From an uncultured Olleya sp. (GTDB lineage: Bacteria; Bacteroidota; Bacteroidia; Flavobacteriales; Flavobacteriaceae): a stretch of 64,000 nucleotides of DNA. The stretch is from positions 248,001-312,000 of the forward strand of contig CANNFD010000002.1 of NCBI GenBank assembly GCA_947503885.1. Direction: 5' to 3'. Below, in pieces: positions 54,267-63,581 of this stretch (its first letter is position 1; the number at the start of each line of letters is the position of its first letter). A program made the position numbers and the translations under genes. The notes under the pieces are model-generated. The model did no database searches. It saw nothing but the letters and a program-made list of their open reading frames with translations, and was not told where the DNA came from.

Positions 54267-54301
54267 AATACCACCAATCTAAACACTAGAATGGTGGTAT
54301 A
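54267..54301 (+). terminator. Terminator between convergent tex and 54323-54823
   Basis: ATACCACCA - loop - TGGTGGTAT flanked by A-rich and T/A-rich sequence; could serve both strands. Confidence 0.65.
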
Positions 54302-54322
54302 TAATAATGTTAACACTTTATA

Positions 54323-54823
54323 CTATGAAGCCTGTTTAAGGCTAGTAGTTCTGGTTAAACTATCTGAGATTACGTCTTGCCAGTTTTTAGCTCGGCGTGC
54401 CTCGTAATCTTCCAAATAGGCTTCGTCAGTGTCAAAAAAGCTAAGCATTACCACTTCTTTATTTGCTAAATTAAAAGTGATCTTTAAATCTAAATGTTTT
54501 AAACTACTCACTTTATCTTTATCTATTTTATAATCCGATATAACTTCGCAGGATTTGATTTCGGCTAAGTTTAGGTTTAGAACCTGATTGCCTTCTTCTT
54601 TAAAAGCGATATAGCTTAACACTTTTTTATCTTCTGTTAATCCTATAAATTTATTGTTCCAAACTTCTTTTAAATTGTATTTAAATCCATTTGATTTTAA
54701 TAAATTTTCTGCTTTATGTTTTGTTTTTGAAGTGTTATTTAATCCTTTAAAAATAAATATAAAAAAAGGTACAAAAACACTTAATACTACTAGTATTGCT
54801 AGTAATGTGAATGATAATTTCAT
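54323..54823 (-). CDS. Uncharacterised single-pass membrane protein (166 aa)
   Basis: N-terminal membrane helix 'LAILVVLSVFVPFFIFIF' (residues 8-25) and a soluble C-terminal part with alternating strands ('FIGLTEDKKVLSYIAFKEEG', 'LDLKITFNLANKEVVMLSFF'). The arrangement resembles flavobacterial hypothetical proteins with a PH-like domain, but no name can be given. It is about 95 bp from another small secreted-protein gene on the same strand. Confidence 0.7.
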   Translation of the reverse strand: MKLSFTLLAILVVLSVFVPFFIFIFKGLNNTSKTKHKAENLLKSNGFKYNLKEVWNNKFIGLTEDKKVLSYIAFKEEGNQVLNLNLAEIKSCEVISDYKIDKDKVSSLKHLDLKITFNLANKEVVMLSFFDTDEAYLEDYEARRAKNWQDVISDSLTRTTSLKQAS

Positions 54824-54916
54824 TTGTTTTAATTTTTTGATTTAATGTATGATAAATCAATACTAGACCTTTAAGTAAAAGGTAGTATTGCAATAGTTAT
54901 TTAAAATCTATTGCGT

Positions 54917-55261
54917 TTATGTAAACCAATGAAATGGATAAATAATTTGTCTTGTAGACAGTCCAACAGTAATACACTTGCTAGTCTTTTGATACGCCAA
55001 GAAGTTTTCTTGCTGCTCTCTATAAACCGCATTAATTAAACCTAATTGTTTAAAAAATGGATTACTATCGTCTAGTTGTAGGTTAACAATAATTTCTAAT
55101 TGAGAATCTACAATTACTCCTTGACTACTATAAGCAGTACTTGCTTGTACTGTCTGTTGCGGAAAAGTATTATGTACAGTAGTTGTTACCTCGCCCCCCG
55201 AAAAGAAAAACGTAGATAACGCTAAGAAAAAAGAAATAACTAGAAAGTTAAACCTTGCCAT
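54917..55261 (-). CDS. Uncharacterised small exported protein (114 aa)
   Basis: A signal-like N terminus 'NFLVISFFLALSTFFFSGG' and a short mature part with 'DSNPFFKQLGLINAVYREQQ' and an aromatic tail. The mature part reads like a secreted adhesin-like fragment, but no family is recognised. Upstream of 54323-54823 on the same strand; possibly co-transcribed. Confidence 0.6.
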   Translation of the reverse strand: MARFNFLVISFFLALSTFFFSGGEVTTTVHNTFPQQTVQASTAYSSQGVIVDSQLEIIVNLQLDDSNPFFKQLGLINAVYREQQENFLAYQKTSKCITVGLSTRQIIYPFHWFT

Positions 55262-55392
55262 TTTAATACTTTAAATTGTAATACAAAGGTAGAGGATTAC
55301 TTGTTAAGAAGATGCTAAATTTTTTAAATGAAGTTCATTTTTTTATGAAGTGGCTAAGCCTTAAATTTAAGACTTAAACCATAGTTGTATTA

Positions 55393-56298
55393 ATGCTTAA
55401 AATAGCCTACCATCCTATTTATTGTCACCCATTACCCGAAGGACATCGATTTCCGATGTTAAAATACGAGTTACTTCCTGAGCAGCTAATTCATGAAGGG
55501 ACTTGTATTGCAAACAACTTTTTTGAACCTAAGAGGATGTTGGACGAAGCACCAATCTTAGCGGTTCACGATCCTGAGTATTTTTACGACCTACTAAATA
55601 TAACTTTAGACCAACGTGCTGCAAGAAAAATAGGTTTTCCTTTAAGTGAAGTTTTAATCGAGCGCGAAATAACGATTGTAGATGGCACTATAAAAGCTAG
55701 CGAGTATGCTTTAAAAAATGGTATTGCTATGAATATTGCTGGAGGCACACACCATGCGTATACAAATCGTGGGGAAGCATTTTGCATGCTTAATGACCAA
55801 GCAATTGGCGCAAGATATCTTCAAAAAAAAGGATTAGTAAATCGTGTTTTAATTATCGATTTAGATGTGCATCAAGGTAATGGTACTGCCCAAATATTTA
55901 AAAATGATGCTTCAGTATTTACTTTTTCCATGCATGGACAACATAATTATCCATTTAAAAAAGAGCAAAGCGATTTAGATATTGCACTAGAAAACAATAT
56001 TGGAGATACCGAGTATCTGTCTATTTTACGTGAAACTTTACCTAAACTTATAACAAATTTTAAACCTGATTTTATATATTATTTATGTGGTGTAGATGTA
56101 ATTGCAACAGATAAACTAGGCAAGCTTGGACTTACAGTTACAGGTTGTAAAGCACGGGACCAATTTGTATTAGAAACTTGTAAAACCAACAACATCCCTG
56201 TGATGTGTAGTATGGGAGGCGGTTATAGCCCAGATATTAAAACTATTGTTGATGCCCATGCTAATACTTTTAGACTAGCACAAGATATTTATTTTTAG
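55393..56298 (+). CDS. Histone deacetylase superfamily protein (acetylpolyamine/acetoin-type deacetylase)
   Basis: A 301-residue zinc amidohydrolase: 'GGTHHAYTNRGEAFCMLND' (charge-relay His pair), 'LIIDLDVHQGNGTA' (zinc ligands Asp and His), 'YYLCGVDVIATDKLGKLGLT' (third ligand Asp) and 'MGGGYSPD'. The bacterial members deacetylate polyamines, acetoin-utilisation targets or other small amides. Its stop overlaps the stop of the convergent LytTR gene. Confidence 0.92.
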   Translation: MLKIAYHPIYCHPLPEGHRFPMLKYELLPEQLIHEGTCIANNFFEPKRMLDEAPILAVHDPEYFYDLLNITLDQRAARKIGFPLSEVLIEREITIVDGTIKASEYALKNGIAMNIAGGTHHAYTNRGEAFCMLNDQAIGARYLQKKGLVNRVLIIDLDVHQGNGTAQIFKNDASVFTFSMHGQHNYPFKKEQSDLDIALENNIGDTEYLSILRETLPKLITNFKPDFIYYLCGVDVIATDKLGKLGLTVTGCKARDQFVLETCKTNNIPVMCSMGGGYSPDIKTIVDAHANTFRLAQDIYF

Positions 56299-57038
56299 GA
56301 TTTAAGCTGCTCTAAAAACTGTTGTCTGCGATTACGAGAGACAGGAATTTTTGCTTTTCCTGTCAAGATTACATAGCCTTCATTTAGATATTTTTCTATG
56401 TAGTTTAGATTAATTAAATGAGATTTATGTACTAAATAAAAGTCACTACTTTCCAACAGCTTATGGAAGTGCCCAATACTGTTTGAGCTTAGTAATGGTT
56501 TACCTTCTTTTAAATAAATTTTGGTATAACCATCTTCCCCTTTGCAATGGATGATATTTTCAATTTTTATAAATTCTAAACCATCAACAGATGGTATTAT
56601 AATTTTCTTTTTTTGGAAGGTTTGTATGCCTAAATTTTCTATTAATTGTCTGTTTTTTTGAAGCGATGATTTTTCTTCAATATTTTTCTCTGCATTAGCG
56701 ACAGCATCAACCAAATCTTTGTTATCTACTGGTTTTACTAGATATCCTATTGCACAATGCTTAATAGCTTCTATTGCATAACTATCAAATGCTGTTGCAA
56801 AAACAACTTCAAAATCAGGATTTTCAAACTGTTTTAATACTTCAAACCCGTTTAATTCTGGCATCGCAATATCTAAAAATACTAGGTCTGGTTTTAAAGT
56901 TTTAATAAGCTTTATCCCTTCTTTTGGATTTTGTGAAGTTGCTATAATCTCTACATTTGGGCATAAGCGTTCTAACTTATTTTTAAGTATGGCTAGTGCT
57001 TTACGCTCGTCGTCAATTAATATGGTTTTAATAGTCAT
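56295..57038 (-). CDS. LytTR-family response regulator
   Basis: About 248 residues. REC domain with 'TILIDDERKAL' and phospho-Asp in 'LVFLDIAMPELNGFE', then a LytTR DNA-binding domain ('IIHCKGEDGYTKIYLKEGK', 'FYLVHKSHLINLNYI', 'IPVSRNRRQQF'). The track start at 57050 has an alternative ATG four codons later (57038, MTIKTILIDDE), which fits the family better. It overlaps the histidine kinase gene, its likely partner. Confidence 0.93.
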   Translation of the reverse strand: MTIKTILIDDERKALAILKNKLERLCPNVEIIATSQNPKEGIKLIKTLKPDLVFLDIAMPELNGFEVLKQFENPDFEVVFATAFDSYAIEAIKHCAIGYLVKPVDNKDLVDAVANAEKNIEEKSSLQKNRQLIENLGIQTFQKKKIIIPSVDGLEFIKIENIIHCKGEDGYTKIYLKEGKPLLSSNSIGHFHKLLESSDFYLVHKSHLINLNYIEKYLNEGYVILTGKAKIPVSRNRRQQFLEQLKS

Positions 57039-57852
57039 AATCGTTTTCATTTAAGTCTTCTTTAAAAATTAAAGTGACTATAGTTCCTGTTTTATCAGAC
57101 ACATCTGCACGGTCGATGATTGTAAAATCAATGTTCCAAAGATTACTTTCTTTTAACAACGATAAGCGTTCTTCAAGTACAAAACCAGAATGCTCAGTAT
57201 GTGTTTGATGTTTTTTAGCATTAATCGCTTTGGATTTATTAATACCAATTCCGTCGTCTATGATTTCAACTTTAAAACTATAATCGCTAATAGTTGAAAA
57301 GATAATATTGACCAGTCCTTTTCCTATTTTATGAAAAATACCATGGTTAATTGCGTTTTCTAAAATAGGTTGCAAAATCATTGGAGGCAAAAACAATTCT
57401 TGAGTATCTAGTGCTTTATCTACTTTTATATTAAACTGAAAATCGTCCTCAAAACGGAGTTTTTCAATATCTAAATAGTTTTTTAATAACGAAACTTCGT
57501 TTTCTACAGAGATTCTATCTTTTCTAGAATACTCGAAAAATTGTCTCATTAATTTTGAAAATTTAGAGAGGTAATCTTCACTTTTTTCGACTTCGTTTAA
57601 CTGAATATAATACTGAATTGCATTAAGCGAATTGTGTACAAAATGCGGATTCATTTGTGATCTAAGTGCATTTAACTCTAACTCGTGTAGACGCTTTTGG
57701 TTATTAAGTTTTGTTTCTAGTTGTTCTTGAATTAGTTTGTTTTTACGGGTGTTAAACGTTATAAACAGCAAAATTACAGTAACTAAAAGCAATAATACTA
57801 TTACAAAGATTACTACAAATATGTGGTTTATATTTTGCGAGATTTGAAGCAT
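57028..57852 (-). CDS. LytS-like sensor histidine kinase (His_kinase family)
   Basis: A 274-residue kinase with one N-terminal membrane helix ('VVIFVIVLLLLVTVILLFITF', residues 13-33), a His_kinase domain with 'RSQMNPHFVHNSLNAIQYY' (phosphoacceptor His) and a HATPase with 'PILENAINHGI' and 'EIIDDGIGINKS'. No periplasmic sensor, so input probably comes from the membrane protein encoded upstream, which overlaps by 25 bp, or from the bilayer. Partner of the LytTR regulator. Confidence 0.93.
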   Translation of the reverse strand: MLQISQNINHIFVVIFVIVLLLLVTVILLFITFNTRKNKLIQEQLETKLNNQKRLHELELNALRSQMNPHFVHNSLNAIQYYIQLNEVEKSEDYLSKFSKLMRQFFEYSRKDRISVENEVSLLKNYLDIEKLRFEDDFQFNIKVDKALDTQELFLPPMILQPILENAINHGIFHKIGKGLVNIIFSTISDYSFKVEIIDDGIGINKSKAINAKKHQTHTEHSGFVLEERLSLLKESNLWNIDFTIIDRADVSDKTGTIVTLIFKEDLNENDYDY

Positions 57853-58457
57853 AAAAATGATTTAATAAAACAACTATATAAAATGATATTTAAAATTAAA
57901 ATTGGAATGCGATAATAATAAGTGTTTGAATCAAAAAAAGTCATAAATAACAATAAAGGTAAAAATCCAATATGGTACATTAATACTCCTGTTACTATCC
58001 AAAATTCTGGCATCTTTTGAAACTTAATCACTAAGGGTTTGTGTAATAATTCTGAATAATATAAATACACACAAAATAGCACTAACACAGCACCAATACT
58101 CCACATTACCTTCCAAATACCATTAAAAAAACTTTCAGTAAATAACGAAATTAATATAGACACTGTAAATATTACGGTTACAGGTTTAAACCATTTTTTT
58201 GTTTTTAAAATCAGGTTAAACCAATAAAAATAAAACAAAAAAAGTAGTAGTGATAGGATGTTATATATTGGATAATTACTGTAATTTAAAACTTCTTTCA
58301 TATAAGTTGCTAAACCTTCTGAAAATAAAACTACTGCTATTAAATATAAAAAATAACGCTGTGAAGTTTTCTTAAACTTATTCCAATTTAAAACACCAAT
58401 TATTAAGGCTAATACTAGGATACTCCATAGTGCTATTTTAAGTTGAAATGACGTCAT
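57828..58457 (-). CDS. Polytopic membrane protein of the LytS/LytTR operon (209 aa)
   Basis: Six or seven hydrophobic helices fill the protein ('IALWSILVLALIIGVLNW', 'YNILSLLLFLFYFYWFNLIL', 'FWIVTGVLMYHIGFLPLLLF'). This resembles 7TM-type sensor input modules found fused to LytS-family kinases; here it is a separate gene that overlaps the kinase. It is therefore a candidate sensory subunit. No enzymatic motif seen. Confidence 0.78.
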   Translation of the reverse strand: MTSFQLKIALWSILVLALIIGVLNWNKFKKTSQRYFLYLIAVVLFSEGLATYMKEVLNYSNYPIYNILSLLLFLFYFYWFNLILKTKKWFKPVTVIFTVSILISLFTESFFNGIWKVMWSIGAVLVLFCVYLYYSELLHKPLVIKFQKMPEFWIVTGVLMYHIGFLPLLLFMTFFDSNTYYYRIPILILNIILYSCFIKSFLCFKSRKI

Positions 58458-58459
58458 TT

Positions 58460-58966
58460 TTATAAAGGATATTGAAATTCTACTTTTCCGGGATCTCCCA
58501 TATTTAAGGATTTTACATCTCCTGTATTGGTCCTGCTAGCATTAGGATTGTCTTGAGGTGCTCTGGTAACTTCTGAGTGAGTTGGTGTAAAAAACACTGT
58601 ATTTTTTACTATCCCTGAAGCATCTTGTTTAGCTCCAAAATACATACGCATACCTAAATCCTCTAAACCTAAAGTGTCAGCATTTTTTCTTACGTATTTG
58701 ATATAATTATCTAATTCGTCTAAATCAAACCAAACCTCTCTATAATCTTCAACTACAGGATTATTTGTAGAAGCAATAATTTCGTTTTTAATACTTTCTT
58801 TTAATTTAAAGGCTTCCTCATATTGATTGGCTATTGTGTCTGTTATTAACCCTATTGGCTCTTGATAAACCTGACTACAATCTTTGCCAGACTGGCATTC
58901 TTTAAAAAGTAAAAGCGCTAAGACTAAGCATATAATAAATAACGATTTTGATGCTAAATTTTTCAT
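58460..58966 (-). CDS. Uncharacterised exported protein, first gene of the LytS/LytTR operon (168 aa)
   Basis: N-terminal hydrophobic segment 'SLFIICLVLALLLFKECQSG' (signal anchor or an atypical lipoprotein signal; the Cys is not in a clean lipobox). The soluble part includes 'REVWFDLDELDNYIKYVRKN' and 'LGMRMYFGAKQDASG', a pattern seen in flavobacterial hypothetical proteins of this operon type. Stop and next start are 2 bp apart. It could be a periplasmic input to the sensor; this is inferred. Confidence 0.75.
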   Translation of the reverse strand: MKNLASKSLFIICLVLALLLFKECQSGKDCSQVYQEPIGLITDTIANQYEEAFKLKESIKNEIIASTNNPVVEDYREVWFDLDELDNYIKYVRKNADTLGLEDLGMRMYFGAKQDASGIVKNTVFFTPTHSEVTRAPQDNPNASRTNTGDVKSLNMGDPGKVEFQYPL

Positions 58967-59123
58967 TGGTTGTTGATTTTTAATTAATAGCTAGATTACT
59001 AAGATATAATGTTTTAATTTAACTAGCAGATCCAATTGTTAATGCGCGAGAATAACAAGTCCCTCTGTTAATTAGATTGACTATTATTGTACCGCAATTA
59101 ATATCTTGAGAACTATAAAAAAT

Positions 59124-59153
59124 TAAAACCCAAGACTATACTAGCCTTGGGCT
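59124..59153 (-). terminator. Terminator of the OmpA/lipoprotein operon
   Basis: Minus strand: AAGCCCAAGGCT - AGTAT - AGTCTTGGGTTTT, 17 bp after the stop of 59171-60517. The 200 bp between here and the LytS operon promoter hold no gene. Confidence 0.75.
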
Positions 59154-59170
59154 TGTTAGACTAATTTTGG

Positions 59171-60517
59171 TTAATTATTACATAAGTCGTAACATCTATT
59201 GGCGTCAAAAACTTCAACATCACCGATGTTTCCTTTTGTAGAGGTACCATCTAAACCATCAAAATCGATAAAAATATCTGTATCTTGATTTGCATTTGGA
59301 GCTGCTACAGAAAAGGAGTTATTACCTGTGTAATCAACACCTTGAATCCCATAAATTAAACTTAAGTTGTTAGTTCTATTTCTCATATAATTACCCGTAG
59401 CCCAAAAAGATTCGTCGCAAAACGCACTAATATCTCCATCTTGTTCCGTAGGATAAAAATCAACTCCTCCAGCAGAGTTTTCGCCATCTGCTCCTGCATT
59501 TGCTCCTACAAAATATTGTAAGTTATAGTTCCAGCTTCCACCTTTATTATAACTCATTACTTTAGAGCTATGTGGACCTGTACGCTCTGCAATTAACATC
59601 TGATTTGTTGTTGATGAAAACGCTATATCTGAAATCCTGAGCTGTGTACCAGGTACATTAGGTATTTCTATCACTTCTGCATTTGAAGTTGAAGGAAAGC
59701 TACCATCACTTTGTAATGTTAATGAGTAAATGCTTCTTTCTGGATTTGTAGCAGTCGCTACTCTTGGAAAATAAACTTTTGATTGCCCACTTTCATAATT
59801 TACACCAATACCCCAAATTTGTTCTTCTTGTCTTTCTATTCCAGAAACTAAGTCATCAACACCCCATGGATCATAAGTCTCTAGGACTAACCCTGATGTT
59901 GTTAATCTGTAAATTTTACCATCCTCTAGATTAGTTGCAAATAATTGGTTGTTTAATTTATCATATGCAATGTTACCGATTCCATTACCTACATCTCCCG
60001 TGTTTGGTAGATTAGCAATTTGTACTGCTGTAAAACTAGGTGCTACACATTTGTAAATGGCGCCTGGTCTTGTATTAGAAGATGAAATCCCAATTCCGAA
60101 ATAATAAATATCCGATGCAGCTAAATATATATTTGCAGAGTCGTCAATAGCTATTCCAAATACTTGCCCAATATCTGTCCTAGTCCAATTAGTTGGTGAT
60201 ATAGAAGTTACTTGAGTACTTAGTGTTGTCGTACCCCAGTCATCACCTAAAGGTGCATTAGAGTTTAATTGTGTATTAAAAATTGCGCCAACACTAGCAT
60301 TTGCATCTTCGTCAAAATTAGTAGTTACTGTAAATCCAGAATAATCGTTATTTTGTTGTGTAAAGTCGCACTGTACATTATTTGTGTAACCACAAGCTTC
60401 ATCATCACTACAAGAAAAAGTAACTAGCAATAATGTTGTAGCAAATAATAATTTTATTGTTATGAAAAATCTAGATTCTAAATCTTTATTTTTCGATGTT
60501 ATATATATTGTTTTCAT
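59171..60517 (-). CDS. Secreted beta-propeller-like lipoprotein (448 aa)
   Basis: A lipoprotein signal follows an unusually long polar n-region: 'MKTIYITSKNKDLESRFFI' then hydrophobic 'LLFATTLLLVTFSC'. The body has repeats typical of NHL/SMP-30-like propellers ('FGIAIDDSANIYLAASDIYY', 'NIAYDKLNNQLFATNLEDGK', 'DIAFSSTTNQMLIAERTG'). No T9SS C-terminal domain visible. Third gene after the OmpA protein and a second lipoprotein that shares its N-terminal leader, so the three likely form one surface complex. Confidence 0.8.
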   Translation of the reverse strand: MKTIYITSKNKDLESRFFITIKLLFATTLLLVTFSCSDDEACGYTNNVQCDFTQQNNDYSGFTVTTNFDEDANASVGAIFNTQLNSNAPLGDDWGTTTLSTQVTSISPTNWTRTDIGQVFGIAIDDSANIYLAASDIYYFGIGISSSNTRPGAIYKCVAPSFTAVQIANLPNTGDVGNGIGNIAYDKLNNQLFATNLEDGKIYRLTTSGLVLETYDPWGVDDLVSGIERQEEQIWGIGVNYESGQSKVYFPRVATATNPERSIYSLTLQSDGSFPSTSNAEVIEIPNVPGTQLRISDIAFSSTTNQMLIAERTGPHSSKVMSYNKGGSWNYNLQYFVGANAGADGENSAGGVDFYPTEQDGDISAFCDESFWATGNYMRNRTNNLSLIYGIQGVDYTGNNSFSVAAPNANQDTDIFIDFDGLDGTSTKGNIGDVEVFDANRCYDLCNN

Positions 60518-60529
60518 TAGTTCTAAGTT

Positions 60530-61462
60530 TTAATTAGTAAGACAGAAATTATCAAATCCAATAAACATTTTTCCATAATCCATAAATGGTAAATGAGAGT
60601 TTGTTATCATTATATGATTGACACCCACACCTGGCATTCCGGTTAATGTATTAGTATCTATTGTAAATGTAGCAGTAGACCACGTATTTGTTGTAGTAGA
60701 AGTAATTACTACCTCTCCTAAAAATACAGTATTACTAGAGCCAAATAAATCTAAATTTGAAGGCGTACCTAATCCTGTTGGAGATGCTGGTAATGGGTCT
60801 GTTGCTACATGATTAACACCGTAAACTCCGACTTTTATATCATTAGAAGCTATACTTTGACTCATATTTGCATAATCAAAAGTTAGCGTATAACTACCTG
60901 AGTTTGGTAAAATAGAAGCTGTAAGCTGGTTAAACATACCTTCTCTATAAGTTGCTGGTCTTGATTGGTTTGTAGAGTTTTCTATCCACATTCCAGCAAA
61001 CACACCAGAAGCTGGTGTTGGAGCAACAAAAGAGGCGCTACCAAAGTTAGTAGTTGCATTATCAAAAAGATCTGCAAGACTTCCGCTTTGCCAAAGTTCT
61101 TTCCAGCTTGTTGCTAAATCTATGTCTTCATCCACTACATTGTTTGGATCTCCAGTAATATCTTCAAAATCTCCATTTTGAATAAATCCTGGACACTGAC
61201 TAATAATAGTCATATCAGGAATACATTCGCAAAACTGATTAATTGTTCCATCATTAATACTATCTCCATTAGAATCGCATGGATCTCCATAATTTAATTG
61301 AATGTTTGGACAATCAAACGCTTCATTTTGATCGTAATCACATCCTTCATTACTACAAGAAAAAATAAGTAGTAAAAAGGTAAGCATTACTAACATTTTA
61401 AATCTTATAATAAACAAAGCCTTTAAGTCTTTGTTTTTTAATGTTATATATATTGTTTTCAT
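60530..61462 (-). CDS. Secreted lipoprotein with adhesion-like jelly-roll domain (310 aa)
   Basis: N terminus 'MKTIYITLKNKDLKALFII' closely matches the next gene's leader; a lipobox 'LLLIFSC' follows. After a Cys-rich linker ('CDSNGDSINDGTINQFCEC') comes a 170-residue beta domain opening 'GFIQNGDFEDITGDPN', a pattern of carbohydrate-binding/MAM-like modules in Bacteroidetes. It lies 12 bp before the propeller gene and 91 bp after the OmpA-type gene on the same strand. Confidence 0.78.
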   Translation of the reverse strand: MKTIYITLKNKDLKALFIIRFKMLVMLTFLLLIFSCSNEGCDYDQNEAFDCPNIQLNYGDPCDSNGDSINDGTINQFCECIPDMTIISQCPGFIQNGDFEDITGDPNNVVDEDIDLATSWKELWQSGSLADLFDNATTNFGSASFVAPTPASGVFAGMWIENSTNQSRPATYREGMFNQLTASILPNSGSYTLTFDYANMSQSIASNDIKVGVYGVNHVATDPLPASPTGLGTPSNLDLFGSSNTVFLGEVVITSTTTNTWSTATFTIDTNTLTGMPGVGVNHIMITNSHLPFMDYGKMFIGFDNFCLTN

Positions 61463-61553
61463 TGTTTCAAAGTTTTAAAATAAGTCAAGACAGCTAGCAG
61501 TAGCAAACTAATAGCATTACTGTCTTGACTTGGCATTGATTAATAGCCTCTTT

Positions 61554-63323
61554 TTAGTTTATACAAACTACTTTAAATTCTGTTCTACGGTTAATAGTAT
61601 GCTCACTTTCTGGACATTGCACACCATCTGCGCAACGGTTAAGCAATTCTGACTCGCCCGCACCACGTGCAATTAAACGCTCTCTAGAGATGCCTTTTGT
61701 CATTAAGTAGTTAACAGTAGATTGTGCACGTTTTTGAGATAACTCTTGGTTGTATTGGTTACTACCTCTAGAGTCTGTATGAGAAGACATTTCTACCTTA
61801 ATAGTAGGATTATCTAGCATTAATTTTACAACATAATCCAAGTCTGGACGTGCTGCTGGTAAAATATCCCATTTATCTAAGTTGAAAATAATGTTATCTA
61901 ATTTAATAGCTTGTCCACATGGATTAACACACATTTCAAAATCTATAAATAATGATTTATTTCTATCAATTCCTGATGTAGTGACTTCTACTTCATTTGA
62001 AAAATAACCATCTTTTCTTCCGTTAAGTGCATAAGTTGATGCTTGTTTTAAGTGAAAGATAAAATTACCATCAGCATCGGATAATGTGTTTTTTTGTCCA
62101 GCTTTAATTTTATCTTTTAATAAGATGTCTACGCCTTGAATACCATCAGCAGTATTACACTCGACTACATCTCCTTTTAAAATAAAGTTTAAGTCACCAT
62201 ATTTAATAACTTTTTGTATGCTGTTACCGTCTTTTTTACAAGCTTTAAATTCGTCTTTAGAGATACTAGTTTCTTCTAAACTAACGTTATAAAGTTTTCC
62301 TTTTACAATTAAATCGTCTTCTGCAACATCAGTAAATACAACAACTCCGTAAGAGTTAGTAGTCCCTGACTGTACAATGTTTCCGTTTAAGTCTGTTAAA
62401 ACAACGTCAGTAAATGGCAATGTTTCATCTGTAAATTTATCTCTAGCAGTAACGGTTACTCCACAACCACAAGTTGCGCAACATCTAGGCATATGATCTT
62501 CTCCACAAACCTCGCACACGTCTTCTTTTATTTTTTTATTGAATTTTAATGTTACCCCTGCAAATAGTCCAACAGAAGAGATGTCACAATCACAAGGTTC
62601 TTCTCTTAAAACTGGTCCATTTGGATCTAAATTATTTGAAGGTTGTCCATTTGCTGAATTTCCATCAACTACAGGATGATATCCTGCAGACACACCTAAT
62701 GGTGCATCAAATAACTCTGTTGCTCCAAAATGACGCATATAATACGCACCAGCATTAATTCCAAAATTATCATTTAAGTAATATGTAAAACGCACTTGAC
62801 CTTTAAAAGTAAATACACTTGACACATCATAACCTGCATGAAAATTTAGTGGCATAACTGGAGTAGTACTTTCTAAATATGTTCTTCCGCCTTTAATTGA
62901 AGCTAATCCAAAACGCGTATTAAACTCTGTTGTAAACTTTTTAGATTGACTTCTAAATTGAATATTTGGACCAATCCCATAAAATAATCTAGTAATATTA
63001 TCTTCCGTAAGGTTAAAATTAGTTAACAATGTTGGACCACTTGGATCATATAAATTATCCGTAGGATAGGTGCTTTCTGGCTTGTTCTTGATGTAATCAA
63101 CATCAATACCTAATCCAAACCAATTCCAATAGTAATCTAAAGAGAGACCTAAATCTAAGCCTCCTTTATAATCAATGTAAGGTGTGTTGTTATTATAACT
63201 TGGAAAGTCATAACCAATTCTAGGTGACAACTGAAAATAATTAGTGTCCTCTTGTTGCGCATACGTAGTAAATGCCGAAGCAGATACTAATATAATTAAT
63301 AAAAATTTTAATAGATTTTTCAT
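61554..63323 (-). CDS. Outer membrane protein with beta-barrel, Cys-rich, carboxypeptidase-regulatory-like and OmpA domains (589 aa)
   Basis: Signal peptide 'FLLIILVSASAFTTYAQ'. Residues 25-270 look like an OmpA-type barrel with Tyr/Gly-rich strands. A short cysteine cluster follows ('CEVCGEDHMPRCCATCGCG', about 275-295), then two beta-sandwich units resembling carboxypeptidase-regulatory domains ('VTARDKFTDETLPFTDVVL', 'FILKGDVVECNTADGIQGVD'), and a C-terminal OmpA peptidoglycan-binding domain ('NLDKWDILPAARPDLDYVV', 'VEMSSHTDSRGSNQYN', 'TINRRTEFKVV'). It spans the outer membrane and grips peptidoglycan. First gene of the three-gene operon. Confidence 0.87.
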   Translation of the reverse strand: MKNLLKFLLIILVSASAFTTYAQQEDTNYFQLSPRIGYDFPSYNNNTPYIDYKGGLDLGLSLDYYWNWFGLGIDVDYIKNKPESTYPTDNLYDPSGPTLLTNFNLTEDNITRLFYGIGPNIQFRSQSKKFTTEFNTRFGLASIKGGRTYLESTTPVMPLNFHAGYDVSSVFTFKGQVRFTYYLNDNFGINAGAYYMRHFGATELFDAPLGVSAGYHPVVDGNSANGQPSNNLDPNGPVLREEPCDCDISSVGLFAGVTLKFNKKIKEDVCEVCGEDHMPRCCATCGCGVTVTARDKFTDETLPFTDVVLTDLNGNIVQSGTTNSYGVVVFTDVAEDDLIVKGKLYNVSLEETSISKDEFKACKKDGNSIQKVIKYGDLNFILKGDVVECNTADGIQGVDILLKDKIKAGQKNTLSDADGNFIFHLKQASTYALNGRKDGYFSNEVEVTTSGIDRNKSLFIDFEMCVNPCGQAIKLDNIIFNLDKWDILPAARPDLDYVVKLMLDNPTIKVEMSSHTDSRGSNQYNQELSQKRAQSTVNYLMTKGISRERLIARGAGESELLNRCADGVQCPESEHTINRRTEFKVVCIN

Positions 63324-63530
63324 GATTTACATTTTTAATTTTAGTTATACATCTTTATATAAAGAAGGTCTTAAGTTTGTTACCCTGCTTTTTATAAAAT
63401 TTTGCATTAATTAATGGTTTTATGGAATACTGATATGTAACAAATATCATTAGTAAAACCTTGTAAATAAGACACCATTACCTAACTGGTGGTTTTGAAT
63501 CTATAACATGTCATTATGATTGGATAAAAG

Positions 63531-63566
63531 AAAAGCCTGCTATTAAATAGCAGGCTTTTTTTATGT
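63531..63566 (-). terminator. Terminator of the 125-aa membrane protein gene
   Basis: AAAGCCTGCTATT/AATAGCAGGCTTT stem followed by T runs on both strands. The rest of the 63324-63581 gap (258 bp) shows no gene and should contain the promoter of the OmpA-type operon. Confidence 0.8.
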
Positions 63567-63581
63567 AATAAAAAAGTGATT

